A stretch of DNA of 64,000 nt. It comes from Malania oleifera (lineage: Eukaryota > Streptophyta > Magnoliopsida > Santalales > Ximeniaceae). Shown here one piece after another: positions 47,396-60,148 of the stretch (its first letter is position 1; each line of letters begins with the position of its first letter). Both the position numbers and the translations under genes were made by a program. The stretch is taken from contig NC_080423.1 of assembly GCF_029873635.1 (NCBI RefSeq), forward strand, positions 96,312,953 through 96,376,952, in the 5' to 3' direction. The notes beneath the pieces are model-generated. The model was not told the DNA's origin, did not search any database, and worked only from the letters and a program-made list of their open reading frames with translations.

Positions 47396-47454
47396 TTTCC
47401 ACTTTACCCTTCTTTCAAATATTTAATCCATATACTACAGTTCGGGTTCTTACA

Positions 47455-47467
47455 ACCTCCCCTCCTT
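47455..47467 (-). other. Polypurine tract of the Tekay element
   Basis: AAGGAGGGGAGGT on the minus strand, immediately upstream of the 3' LTR start TGTAAGAACC. It primes plus-strand DNA synthesis in LTR retrotransposons. Confidence 0.85.
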
Positions 47468-48222
47468 ACAAAAATTTTGTCCTCGATGTCACGATGTCCC
47501 GAAGCGCGGCTGCCCCAGGGTAGCGAAATTAAAAAAATGTGGTTTAATTTTTGGGAAAAATAAGGAATATTGGAGTCGCCACTAACCTTTTAGTGTTGTT
47601 AGAACACTTAATTACTATCCCTTTAAGGGTAAAATGGGTCTACGTTACCAGAGCTAGGGTCGAGAGTTCTGTTACACGAGGGGAAGGTATGAGCACCCCC
47701 TACGCTCCCGTTCTTGTAAACGGTACCTAATTAATTTGGAGTTATCCCTAAGTTAATTTAAAAAGTCTTTAAAATTACTCCTCTAGTGAATTTACCAATA
47801 CACATGTGAAATAAATAAATAATATAAGAATATACATAATATATAAATACATTTACATATTCCCTCATAACTAAAGGTACGTGAAGCCCAAAAGCTCATA
47901 CCCTCGCATTAAAATCATAGGGATATGCACACACAAAAATAAATAATAACATAAAATAAATATTGATATCGTAACACATAATACAAAATATAACTGTAGC
48001 CGAAAAACAAAAATATTAAGAATATATAATATTAGTAATAATAAAAAATAACAATAATAGTAACAATTATAAAAAAAAAAAATCACTATAACAGTAACCC
48101 TATACTAATAATATCATGGCAATAATACAACGCAATGCAAAAATATCACAATGACACTACATAAATAATTATAGTATAATGATCATATACTAATAATAAT
48201 AACACGTGATCATAATGCTACC

Positions 48223-48223
<1 letters not shown>

Positions 48224-48277
<54 letters not shown>

Positions 48278-48298
48278 GTGTGTGTGTGTGTGTGTGTG
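48224..48298. repeat. (TA)n(TG)n microsatellite in LTR copy 3
   Basis: An alternating TA run of about 50 bp, then CTGTGTGTG to 48298, just outside the Mutator-like element. Confidence 0.95.
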
Positions 48299-48438
48299 AT
48301 AATAATAAATAACAGGTACTCTAATACATGTATGATAACAATGATATTCGAAGTTTTTTCTCGGATTATCTTTTTTTTTTTTAAATATATTAAATAATAC
48401 CTCTTTTAGGGAAATATTTCCCAGAATGACTCTGACGT

Positions 48439-48709
48439 AATCTCACTACTCCAAGTAGCAATATTTAAACAAATCTCGCAACTCAAGGTAGCGAGATTTA
48501 CTTTTGACTGAAGGGCTCGTGCTGACGCGTGGTAAATCTCGCTACTTGGAGTAGTGAGATTTTCTTGGGATACTTATTGCTCTGGCAACTGCCTTTTGAC
48601 GCGTGGTAAATCTTGCTACTCCAAGTAGCGAGATTTACTTCGGATTTGAAATGACCATCCACTTGGCTATCGACGCGTGCAAATCTCGCTACTTGGAGTA
48701 GCGAGATTT
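48439..48709. repeat. Left array of five 29-bp palindromic modules
   Basis: Modules at 48439-48466, 48471-48499, 48534-48562, 48608-48636 and 48681-48709. Consensus arms are AAATCTCGCTAC and GTAGCGAGATTT around a 5-nt centre TTGGA or its complement TCCAA. Three modules are preceded by GACGCGTG. Candidate transposase-binding iterons of the element. Confidence 0.9.
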
Positions 48710-51205
48710 GCTTCAGACTAACCTCGCCCGTTCTTCCTCCTTCCTTGCGCAAATAGACAGTACCTTTGCTGCAGAGCCGAGCAAAAGTTACCGTTGAAGG
48801 AGACTCCGGAGCGCTCAGGTGACCGTTACGGGCTTCAAATCGAGAGCTATATCAGAACGAGATGGGGTAAGTTATGTTTTCCATGTTCGGTGCATAGATT
48901 TTTAAATTATTTTTATTTCATCCAAAGTTTTGATAAGTGGAGAGATAGAGTTTGTGATTTGTGTTGAAAGATTCGTGGATAAACACTTTTCTTAAGGTTT
49001 GTATTTCTATTTGAATTTAATTTTTTGCCCAAGAATATTTAATTTTTTCCATTCAAACTGTTGTTCAATATTTAATTTTTTTTTTTGGATTGTTGTTTCA
49101 TTGTAAAATGCATTATCTTTCCTGCCCTAGAATTTGTTGAAGTTTCCTCCACTCACTAAATTTGTTGAATTTCCTTATGCTCTTTTTAATATAATTGTGC
49201 AATTATAATTAGATTATATGGTTTATCTTCAAAAGATCGATGGGAAATTTTGTTATTCAATCCTTGAATTTCCTTCTGCTGTTTTTAATATAATTGGGCA
49301 CATCCACTAAAGTTTTTCAAGAACATGTAAATTGTATGGTTTTAATTGATGCTTTGAGTTAATGTGAGTGCACATTGTAATTATAAATTGTATTGTCATT
49401 TATCATATTATGTGCATATACTTTTCTATGAGTTAACGAATTTTAGAATTTTAATTTTCACTTATTTTATTTACTACACAAACTTTAATAATTTTAGCTC
49501 ATTTAAGAATGTAATGCCTATGATAGATTTCATAGATAACACACACATATATATATATACGTGCCTTTGATGTTTCTTATATTTAATTTCAAGCTTTAGT
49601 TTTCCTTAAATTTTAGTTTCAATTCCTAATGAATCAAGCTCATACCTTGAACCAACCACATAATAAAGTTCAAGTTGAGCCGCATGTTTGAAATATTTGG
49701 AATAGATTAGAATAGAACTTTATAATTATAATATAAGGAGTATCATTTGTGAATTTTTTATTCTCAAATAAGAGGTCCTAATGATGGGATTAAGTCCTCT
49801 CTCCCTCTCTTATGATTACTAGAATACAATAATAAATAGGATAAAAGATATTCATTTTTTTTAAGTTTGCTTAAAAGAAAAATATCTTTCCTGAAATTTC
49901 AAAAATGTCACAAACGTCTCCTAAAGTATAAAAAATGTTAAAAATCTCATTTGATGTTTGTCAAAAGAAAATGAACTTTCTCTTTAAAAAAAAACTTGTC
50001 TTTTTGCAAAATTTAAAGTGAGATTTGTGTATTTTTAACAAATCTCAAGAGAGATCCTTGAAATTCTTGAAATGTCAGCGGACGTCCTACAAATTCTTAA
50101 AACCCCTGGTATCATATTTTAAATTCTTGAAACCTTAGGAAATGTGATTGTCTTTTTATCAAATTTTTGGGAAGATTAGTGTCTTTGCCTAAATTAATAT
50201 ACTTTATTAAAATTACCTAATAATTTAGTTCACCAATCACACTAAAAAATTGAAACTTGCAAAAATTATATTTAAAATAAATAAAAATATCCAAAGGAAG
50301 TAAGAGTAGATAAGGTGGGGAATTCATCATGAGACAAGCCCGATATGTATAAGATCCTAGGGTGGGGGTGCCTGAGGAGGCCACAGTCCACAGAGCACCA
50401 TTAAAGATCCAATGGTACGAGGGCGAAGCCGACCTCGACTAGTCACCGTCGATGATGCTTACTGGGAACACCATAAAGATGATAGCTAAAAGGTCACATT
50501 ATTAGAGGAGAGTAGTAATGAGTTTTTTCCTCCTCGAATTTATGTATTTTTCACCAATATATCGATATAAATGTAGTGTTCACATTTTAAAGCACTTGCC
50601 ATAAGACGATCCCATTTCCATTTCATGAATCGAGATGTTATGCGTCCTAAGTAACATTTTTCCAAAAGATCCCTTCAACTCCTTCGAGTATGGCTGTTCG
50701 GATTAGTAATGAATCTTCAAAAGGCTACTGAGCAAAATTGAACTTCAAATTAAGTGGCAACCCAACCCATAATGAGGCAGAGTACGAAGTACCATTTTGG
50801 AAAAATTACTCTTAAGAGCACCATTTCATAGTTCTTTGGATTCTAAGTTGAATTACCATTTTGGGAAAATCCAAAGTATATGTCATAAGGGGAAAATCCA
50901 TACATATTCATGTTTTAACAGTTTATTCATTACACTTTTCAATTAATATATTTGCTTTGTTGGTGGAAATTGAACTTAGCTCCAAACTCTAGAGTTTGTT
51001 TATTCATAGACGTTGAATTCATCTATTTATTTTCTTGGTGGGAAAGTTAGGTCCAAACTCTAAGTTCATTCATTCATTAGAATTTGTATACATCTATTTG
51101 GTTTATAGTTATTAGTTATTTCATTAAGATATAATTTACACATATCACTTATACATACAATTTTGTCTTACGTAGGTTTTTTTTATTTCTCGATCGCCGA
51201 TCTAA

Positions 51206-53865
51206 ATGGCAGGAAGCTCAAGCAGTGCTCTGGTGACGGTATTATTATATATAGGGGGAACATTATAACCTGATTAGATGGTGTTAGGTATAGTAGTCGG
51301 CCAGTTCGACCTATTCGAATTGGCCGTAGGTGTAAATTAAGTAAATTATATACGAAGATATATAAATATTTGCATATTGATCTAGATCAATATGCATTTC
51401 AGGTGACTACAAGATACCCTGTGTGAGAGTTAAATAATACAGCCTTCTACGAGGTCGTTCCCATAACAGATGATTATGGGCTGCGCATTGTATTGGACAC
51501 ACACTGCATCCGTGAGCCATATTTAACGATGCAATTGTATCTCGAGACCATTCCTCAAGTTGGTGTAATTGCGGTTAGGCAGCCAGACGCGCCCGCAGAG
51601 CAATTGGATGAGGTCGGTGAAGACACCGAACAAAAACATCAGGTCGATGTTGGTGCAGAGGTTCGTGCTATGTCTACGATCGATTTTAACGAATATTCGG
51701 GATCATTATTCGAGCCGTCGGCGTATGAAGCACCTGTTCCTCACACATTTCTGCAGGGAGGTTGCGAAGACATCTTGAGTGCGGGACCAGCATCGTTGTT
51801 CGCCATTGCGAACGACGCATTGGACGAGGGCATGAACATTACGAACGATGTTCATATTGAAGACGAACACATACACGAGCAGGAAATGGGTGAAGGGTTA
51901 AATGATGTCCCCGATGATGTGAACTTACCCCACCATGACACGGATGACGCAATGTTTGACGCACAATTCATGGGCGAGCTTCCGATGTACGGTCATATTG
52001 ACCTAAATGCTGCAGATTTAACTGCGGTAGATGAGCTTCCTATACGCGTGACTCGTTGGGAAGAATCCTATGAGTTGAGTAAGGGGATGCTCTTCGGATC
52101 GAAGGATCAGCTGATCGCCGCAGTGCGAATATATCACACTGGCACCCACCATGACTTCCATGTAGTGCGATCTACTCATGAGTTGTGGGTTGCTAGGTGT
52201 AAAGACCATGATTGCACATGGAGATTGCGTGCCATGTATCGGAGGATACACCGTTTATTCGAAATCACCCAATATGGTGGTCCGCACACGTGTTTGAATG
52301 AACTTCTATCGCAAGACCATAACTAAATCACGTCGTCCCTCATTGTTGGGGAGATAGTGAATATGATCAGGGGAAATGCGTCGACGTCGATTGCTACATT
52401 GAAGGAGTTCATAGATCGTCGATTCAGGTATTCAATCTCTTATAAGAAGGTTTGGTTGGGCAAATAGAAGGCAATAGCCCAAGTATTCGGTGATTGGAAG
52501 AAATCATATGAAACGTAACCAAAGTGGATGGAAGTGATGCGTGCGTACAATCCTGGGACTATAGTCAGGTGGAGGTCAACTCCTGTTCCAAGTAGCACTA
52601 ACAGTGCAACCTTTGTATCTGTATTTTGGTCATTCGCAGCATCTATTCAAGGTTTTTGTCACTGCCCTCCTGTTATATGTGTGGACGGGACACACTTGTA
52701 CGGTAAGTACAAGGGCAAACTCCTTATTGCGACGTGCCCCGATGCAAATAGGCCAATATTTCCTCTTGTACTCGCTATTGTGCAAGAGAAAAGCCTCGAC
52801 ACATGGAATTGGTTTCTGTGTTGTCTATGTTTGATTACTGACAGGGACGACATTTGCCTCATATTAGATCGGCATCCAGGGATTAACGCTGCGATGCAGC
52901 ACAATCCTGATTGGCAACCACCACGTGCGCACCACCAATTCTGCCTTCAACATATGGTGAGCAACTGTAATACGAAAGTGCAGAGTGTCAATATGAAGCC
53001 AATGGCTGAGCAAGCGGGAAGGGAGCATCAGGTGAGAAAATTTAACAAGTGGAAGGAGAGGATATTCGATGAGGGTGGAGAGCTAGCCAAGTCGTTCTTC
53101 AATCAGATCCCTTCTCATATGTGGACTCAGTGCCATGACGGTGGAAAGAGGTATGGAAACATGACCACCAACCTAGTCGAATGTTTCAATGCCGTCCTAA
53201 AAGGCGCACATAGCCTTCCCATAACGGCTCTTGTGCAACTAACATTTTATCGTGTTGCACATTATTTTAATAGCTGACGGGAGGCTGCTCGTAATGCAAT
53301 ATCCGGAGGAAATACGTTGACTCTGCATATATTGCTATCAATGGAAAGAAGGAAGCTGAAGGCGACCAGACAATGAGTCACAACGTTCAACTTGTCTAGG
53401 GATACTTTTAGTATCACGACAGCGCAGCTCGTACCCCATAAAGGAAACAATGTCCAAACTTTGAGCATCCAGAGGCGTGAATGCTCCAACGGGAAGTGGC
53501 AATCTTTACACTATCCCTGCTCTCACCTTCTTGCAACCTGTGCCGCGATACGGCTAAATGCAAGCCAGTATGTTGAGCCATATTGGAGCACTACTAAGCA
53601 CTATGCAACATATGCTGTGGAATTTTATCCAATTATGCATGAGGCATATTGGCCTGCTTCCTCATTGCCGAAATTGCAGGCAAATCCTGCATACGCTTGA
53701 CATAAAGGTCGGCCTAGGAGCTCATGTATCCAAAACAAGATGGATGCCCGGGAAGGTCAAAAAAATATCTCGTGTAGCATATGTCGTCAAGAAGGACATA
53801 ACCACACAAGATGTCCGAGAAGGACACAACGTGGGGATGCAGCTGGACCTTCACACTGACCTATA
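51206..53865 (+). pseudogene. MURA-type Mutator transposase
   Basis: N-terminal PB1-like part from ATG 51206 (GVRYSSRPVRPIRIGRRCKL, 51280-51340; VPITDDYGLRIVLDTHCIRE); acidic linker; MuDR DNA-binding domain (LSKGMLFGSKDQLIAAVRIY ... FEITQYGGPHTC, 52075-52300); MULE DDE domain with VICVDGTHLYGKYKGKLL (first Asp, near 52684), LILDRHPGI (second acidic site, usually SDRHPGI) and NLVECFNAVLKGA (Glu, near 53180); SWIM finger RECSNGKWQSLHYPCSHLLA (53482-53540); and a CX2CX4HX4C knuckle CSICRQEGHNHTRC (53770-53820). Stops at 51424, 52324, 52465, 52516, 53275 and near 53374, plus an early frame shift and one near 53700, disable it. No intron seen. Confidence 0.9.
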
Positions 53866-54314
53866 ACTTATATGTTAAGGCGATTTGCGTACTCGTAGTC
53901 ATCGAGTCACGACAAGTTTTCACCTGCGATGCTACTTCCTCCTTCTAAACAAAGCGATTATAAATAAGTCAGCCGCATCCATTTACGTGAAGATTCATGA
54001 ACTTGGGCTTGGGTTAGGAGAGCCTTTTTCCTAGATTCCAAATGTAAGATCCCCGGGCCGCTTTCCTTTTTCAGTGAACACGTGAATGCTCCATGCTCAA
54101 TTGGGGTCTGAGCAATTGAGTCACTGTGTTCATCAATGGAGAATAGTGCATCTTAAGATAAAAACTTGGTGAGATATTTTCATTTGTACACATTTAGGAT
54201 AAACCCTGAGATTTTCGTTCAGTTCCACCATACAAAGCAGCCGTGACAGATACTCAATTCTGATGATTTTTATGTTTATGCTCTAAATATGTTGGCTTGT
54301 TTGCAAGATCGATC

Positions 54315-56560
54315 CAGGGCCATCCGATTCTAGTGTATTGAGTATGGGCGATCGTCACCGGTCCAGTCGGGCATGGACTGATTCGCATGCTGATGTGTTA
54401 TATTGCCGAGGGGGCAGTTAGAGTGTATAGGGATAGGATAGGCGCAGACCCTCGCATTATTGATTGGATACGTGACGCGGGTTTTTATGGGATATATCAG
54501 ATTGGCCATATCCAGTTGGATTGGCATCTTGTGACTGCGTTGGTGGCGCAATGGAGGCCAGAGACACACACTTTCCACTTGCCACACGGGGAGGCGACTA
54601 TCACATTACAGGATGTCACGGTGTTGTTCGGGCTACCGATTGATGGGTTGCTCGTCACTGGTCGTACAGCTGGACCAGTATAGGAGGGAAGCGCCGGTCA
54701 GGGGGGAGGACTTCTCCACATGTGTGAGAGATTGTTAAGAGTGGTGCCTCCAGATGGTGAGCTTGTTGGTGCCCGCATTCGCATACGGTTTTTAGAGGGG
54801 GAGATGTTTCGACGGCTTCTAGCTGATGCCGATGATCACACTATAGCATGTCACGCACGTGCCCACCTGCTGGGATTGATATGTGGGACGCTGTTCTGCG
54901 ACCTATCGAGCAGTTACGCACACTTGATGTTCCTTCCACTGCTCGCGGAGCGAGCAAAGATATGCCATTATAGTTGGGGCTCTGCGACATTAGCCTGGCT
55001 GTACCGGGAGATGTGCTGCACCGCTAACGTTTCCCACTCACAGATCGGAGGAGCACTCCACCTATTTTAGGTTTGGGCATGGGAGAGATTCACGTCATTA
55101 GCTCCTACGCACCACGGTCTCCGGGGTCTTATTCAGAGGGACGAGGAGGGACACCCGATTGACCCAGCTCCACTCGTGTGGAGGTTAGTAACTCGACCTA
55201 TAGTTATTTTCCTTATATAAGTCGTATGCATATTGAGTTGTACTATGTACTGGTAGTTACACCTTGTTAACTTACGTTTCATGTTGTACAGGTGGAGGAA
55301 TCAGTTGTTGGCGCCTAATGTTGCGTAACACACGCTACCCTGGTACAGATTTGAGCTGGACATGCACCGGGAGCACGAGATAGTATCGGTTATGTGTATT
55401 GACAGTATTTTTCATTATTTTCAGATCCGTCCCACCTCTTACATTTATTAATATGTATATGCACAGTTCGTATGGGTGCCCTACACTGATGACATTGTTG
55501 CCGATCTACCGACTGGCTATGTAGTTGGGTCGGACCTCTGGGTTGCCCGAGTGCCACTCATATGTTTTCATATTGTCGAATGGCATCTCCCAAACCGAGT
55601 GATGCGCCAGTTTGGCTTTTGACAAGACATCCCTAACCGCTTCTGTACTTCAGGGGTTGATGTATGTGGGGAGAACTTGCACGAGATTGATGGTCGCGGT
55701 CGGGGGAACACAGATTAAGCTGCCGAGCATGCGATGTACGTGACTATGTGGGGACATAGGCAGGAGTACATCGTGGAGGGAGTGCGGGCGGACAGACCGA
55801 TGGGTCTGGAGGATCCGTAATACACGTGGTACAGGTCGACCTAGATAGGATCGCGGCGGGCTACATGAGCCTCGTACGCATACTCAAACGTATACCTAAT
55901 TTGTTACCATTTACATTAGTAGTTCAATGTTGTAACCACTATTTTCGCATGTTGCATGCTGACGTATTACACCAGGTCAACTTGCTATCATCAGACCCCA
56001 CTGTGACCGATTTAGCAAGAGCTAGTTTGGACATTGTCTACGAGGACGGGCGACGGATCCCTACCCCACGCCAGCCCCCAGCCCCACGAGGTGGTCGAGC
56101 AGCTCTAGTACGAGGGGGTCGAGCAGCTACCTCCAGCCGTCCATCGAGTCCGGCCTTCTCACCACCCATTGTACATGAGGAGTATGTTTTTGGGCCGTTC
56201 ACACCGTATGCCCCATCAACAGCTGCTGATTTTAAGGGACCCTCCAGTAGACTGGCAGATTATCGATCTGACTCTGTTGCGATGCCATCGATGTCGTACT
56301 TACTAGACGACCCTCTCGAAGTGGAGGAGGTGGACGCACCCGGGTTGCCACCTCGGACTCGTCCAGAGACTACATATGACATAGCTCCTCATCTGCTTCA
56401 CCTAGAGACGACAGACATGCAGCCCCTCGACGTGACCGGGCGCCAGACGCGGACAAGCAGCCAGGTGAGAGAAGACGCAGACGGAAGCCACCCCGACACT
56501 AGAGACGACCTCCATGCGGTACCGAGTAGGCGATATTTGCATTTGTTAAAAGTTCATACT
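54315..56560 (+). pseudogene. Plant mobile domain (PMD, MAIN-like) gene
   Basis: Reads PGPSDSSVLSMGDRHRSSRA, then IIDWIRDAGFYGIYQIGHIQ, LDWHLVTALVAQWRPETHTF, HLPHGEATITLQDVTVLFGL, all hallmarks of the PMD family (PF10536) shared by MAIN/MAIL proteins and by phosphatase 7 long-form homologues. Later blocks: HLLGLICGTLFCDLSSSYAH, LAWLYREMCC. A splice-like junction joins PLVWR to WRNQLLAP (intron about 55185-55291, GT..AG); a second intron near 55385-55466 ends in CAG before WVPYTDDIV. The C-terminus (55826-56560) is Pro/Arg-rich with a RGGR repeat. Stops at 54680 and 55068 and others disable it. PMD proteins are known both in plant genomes and as cargo of Mutator-like and gypsy elements. Confidence 0.85.
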
Positions 56561-56795
56561 TTCATTTGTACATCAGATATATGTTTACAACTTCATTTGT
56601 ACATAATGTATTTAATCATTATTCATTTGTGCATAATGTATTTATTCATGACTTTATTTATACAGCATGTATTTCTATAGAATATATCATTTGTACATAA
56701 TGTATTTGTTTGGAGTATCATTTGTACGTAATGTAATTTTCTTAATTCTGAATCTATAGAGTAGCACTAGGTAAAGTGCCAAGCAGGTTTCATTT

Positions 56796-57275
56796 AGTAT
56801 AGTAATTTGATAGGTTGAATGTATACAAATCTCGTGAATGTAACGTTGTGAACATACTGGTATCGAATAATGTTTTCTTTGCACAGGTGCGTGGATGGAT
56901 ATGCTCAATTTGTAAACAGGACTTTGCCGAAATTAGTATAGTAATTTGATAGGTTGAATGTATACAAATCTCGTGAATGTAACGTTGTGAACATACTAGT
57001 ATCAAATAATGTTTTCTTTGCACAGGTGCGTGGATGGATATGCTCAATTTGTAAACAGGACTCTGCCGAAATTAGTATAGTAATTTGATAGGTTGAATGT
57101 ATACGAATCTCGTGATTGTAACGCTGTGAACATACTAGTATCGAATAATGTTTTCTTTGCACAAGTGCGTGGATGGATATGCTCAATTTGTAAACAGGAC
57201 TCTGCCGAAATTAGTATAGTGTTTTGATAGGTTGAATGTATACGAATCTCATAAATGTAACGTTGTGAAATATAA
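56796..57275. repeat. Tandem repeat with a 139-bp unit
   Basis: The landmark AGTATAGTAATTTGATAGG starts at 56796, 56935, 57074 and (as AGTATAGTGTTTTGATAGG) 57213, exactly 139 bp apart, with the fourth copy partial. The units carry a GCACAGGTGCGTGG block. Three similar minus-strand frames here are repeats of each other, not genes. Confidence 0.95.
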
Positions 57276-57781
57276 TTTAGTCTCTCTATTTATGTTTTTT
57301 AGGTTTTATTTCTACTTTTATTTTCACAATATTGAAAGTAACACCAAACAGGCCCTGAGGAAAAAGGAAAGAATTCAATTAGGTGCAATTCAACTTGAAT
57401 AGGGTGGAAATGTATACTCAGTAAAAGAGCTGTATGATATGATGATTTATCTTTAGAACTACCCAAAAAAAATAAAATCCTAAAAAGTGTATAACGAGCC
57501 ATTTGTATTTCTACAACATTTGGTTCGTGGCATCATTGTTTCCTTCCACTTTCGGATGCTTCAGAATTGTGTTACTCAAGATACAAAATTTTCATTAACA
57601 TAAGAATTTTAATGTTTTGATCACAAACATATTGCTAATAGATTCTTTGGCATGGAGCATTAATCTTTTGTTCATAATAAGATTGATATGGAAAGGAGGG
57701 TATGTCTTATTTTTTAAAATATAAATTAAGATTTTTTGTTAATTAATACCAAGTTGCGAATCTAGATATGAATGAACAACT

Positions 57782-58042
57782 TCAATGAAAAATCTTTATT
57801 CTCGATAATGGGATTCGAACTAAACGAAGGAAAACATTGGAATACTTTGGAATCATTGAATGCACAAACCAAATGCCAAGCAAAGGCATAATAGAACCAA
57901 TCATTAAATCAGAAATGTAATGACAATCTAAAATGTAGAAAGTTAAACATAAGCCAGACGGAAATAATATCTTGCGATCTGTAAAGGAGGAAGTTCTATC
58001 AACTCCTATCGATAATGGATACATATATGATGAAGAAGTCAA
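57782..58042 (-). CDS. Unrecognised 86-codon open frame inside the Mutator-like element
   Basis: An ATG-to-stop frame reading MTSSSYMYPLSIGVDRTSSF and a hydrophobic middle ILDCHYISDLMIGSIMPLLG. The composition looks more protein-like than nearby frames and may be one exon of a captured host gene. No family recognised, and no partner exons were found within 57300-58200. Confidence 0.25.
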   Translation of the reverse strand: MTSSSYMYPLSIGVDRTSSFTDRKILFPSGLCLTFYILDCHYISDLMIGSIMPLLGIWFVHSMIPKYSNVFLRLVRIPLSRIKIFH

Positions 58043-58199
58043 AGTTAAAAAATATTTAATGCAGGACAGTGTTGTCCCAACTCTATATGCTAGAACATGT
58101 TAATAACATAGAAGAAGGAAATAATTTACAAATCTCTAAATTTTGTAGGATTCATGAATGGTGAAAGGGTTTTAACATTCGGAAATGTAAAGACAATCC

Positions 58200-59945
58200 A
58201 AGGGGGGATTGTCGTCTGAAGGAGAAGCAGAATCAGAATTCAGCTTCTCTCAGTTACTCGCTGCCTTCTCTTCATTACCACCTACCCTGCCGAACACTGA
58301 ACTACTCTTCTTCTCTGGTGAAATCCATGGATTCTCTGTAGGCTTCAAAATGTCCGTCAGCAGCTTCTGGCCTACTAGTTGAGGCTGCTGCTTATTATCT
58401 TGTCCTCTTTTCTTTCATGCAGCTATCACTGCCGACTTGGAATTTGTTGCTGCTTGTTTTCTTCTTACCCCATTCTTTCCCACTTATGTGCCAGCAGCTA
58501 CCACCTCCACCTTAAAATCTTCATCGCTGAAATCATCGTTTTCATCTTCCCCATCAGATATCTCTGTAACAATTAACGACTTTTCTGTGCTACAGGCCTT
58601 GATACTTTCTTCCTCACTAGCACTTGGGGAATTTCATGTTAATTCCCAACATCAAGAACAATAACTTTTGAAATGAGCAGAAGACTCGATAAGTATAATT
58701 GTAGTAGTTATTGGAGGAGTAATGACTAGTCTATCTGATCTGAGATCATCAGGGTGTTTCCTTACTTTGAAAAATGGTACAGTTTGGAGCAAATTGGACA
58801 GGGTGATTGCTAATCAGAGATGGATTCTGGGGGATCTAAGGGCTAAGGTTGAATTCCTTTTCCCTGGGATTCTCTCTAATCACTCAATCTGCCTAATTTC
58901 CCTGTTTGAAGAGGGGTGTCTGGGAAGACGATCTTTCAAAATTTTCAACATGTGGACTCTAAACCATAATTTTCTCGACATTATCATACAAGGTTGGGAT
59001 GCGCAGGTCCAGGGCTTTGAGCAATTCAAATTGGTGAGGAGACTTCAGGGCCAGGGCTTAATGCATCCTATTTCTCCCACATTTCGGCTAGAGCATAGAA
59101 AGCTGGGAATGATGTGATCGAGCTCACAACAAAAACTGCACGACAATCCCTCGGATGGTCACCTAAAACTACTATTGAATGAAAGGAGAGGGACTGTGAA
59201 ATGATGGGTGGTCTAGGTGTGCTGGATCTAAAAGTCTTTCTTTGCTCACAAAAACAGTCTGGAATATCCACTCTAAAAAAGACTCTCTCTGGTCCAAATG
59301 CGTCAATCAAATCTACCTGAAAGGTTCAAGTCTATGGGAGGCCAGGATAACAAATGATGAATCCTCACTATACAAAAAGCTCATTGGAATTAAGAACCAA
59401 ATTATGTTAAGATGTGCGAACCACCTAGATGCATTGCTTCAGCTTTTTGAGGAATGGGACCTCGATCATTCTAGCTCTTCCATTTGCTATAACATCTGGA
59501 TAACTGAAGGAACTATGGTTCCTTGGTCCATGGTGGTTTGGAATAGTAGAAGTACCCCTATACATGCTTTCACTCTTTGGCTGGGAATTATAAGGAAACT
59601 ACCTACTTGTGATAGGCTTATTGGGTTTGAAGGAAACCTGTATTGTTCCTTTTGGTTGGTAAGAGAGTTGGTCTGACCTCTACTGTTTATCTCATATGGA
59701 ATGCCATAAATAGGAAAAGGTTTGAAGGAAAATTCATATCCCCAATGGAATTGATTGTGACCATTTAGAAACATATATACACAGTACTAGGCCAAAAGGC
59801 CCCTAGATTGCTCAGGCTCTTTTAAGATCCTGAGTGTTGACTTTATTGCTTGTAATTTTGATGGGACTCATTTCCCCCCTATATCTGCCCAGTGTTCCAT
59901 GTAAATACTCATTTTGATCAATATATTTACTTTTCAATCAAAAAA
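58200..59945 (+). mobile_element. LINE fragment with internal deletion, inside the Mutator-like element
   Basis: 58722-59050 encodes the C-terminal half of an L1-like endonuclease and linker (NGTVWSKLDRVIANQRWILG, FPGILSNHSICLISLFEEGC, FNMWTLNHNFLDIIIQGWDA). 59242-59676 encodes the RT-associated zinc region and end of ORF2 (LWSKCVNQIYLKGSSLWEAR, VPWSMVVWNS, HAFTLWLGII). The entire reverse transcriptase between them is missing. The tail with AATATATTTACTTTTCAATC and a short A run ends near 59945. 58200-58720 may be the ORF1/leader part; that is uncertain. Confidence 0.7.
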
Positions 59946-60148
59946 ACAATATGATAAATTGATGGATCATTGACTCTCTTTGTGCTACAGATAGCGGCAA
60001 TAAATGGAACATAACATTTAAATATTTCCTACTTAATAATAAAATATATAATGATTTTCGTGTTTAATTAAATATAATTACTATATATTTATAGTGTATG
60101 ATTGTTATATATTACATTTTAACTAAATTACAAATTTGTAAATTAAGT

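Larger units (their letters stand above)
45575..47454 (-). repeat. 3' LTR of the Tekay chromovirus
   Basis: On the plus strand it begins TGTCGCACCC and ends GGTTCTTACA; on the minus strand, TGTAAGAACC to GGGTGCGACA. A polypurine tract AAGGAGGGGAGGT (minus strand, 47455-47467) abuts it on the internal side, fixing it as the 3' LTR. Preceding bases TCTAG (45570-45574) would be the target duplication, whose partner is outside the window. It shares a GA tract, TATAAATA box and GTCGAC palindromes with the solo LTR at 7398-9236. Confidence 0.85.

Noticed and set aside
48350-48720. Palindromic modules as intrinsic terminators or microRNA precursors
   Set aside because: The hairpins are short, repeated eight times at both element ends and tied to the inverted repeats, so a transposition-related role is more likely.
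56687-57186. Three similar minus-strand frames beginning MSISIHA
   Set aside because: They are copies of one 139-bp tandem unit read in the same frame, not a gene family.
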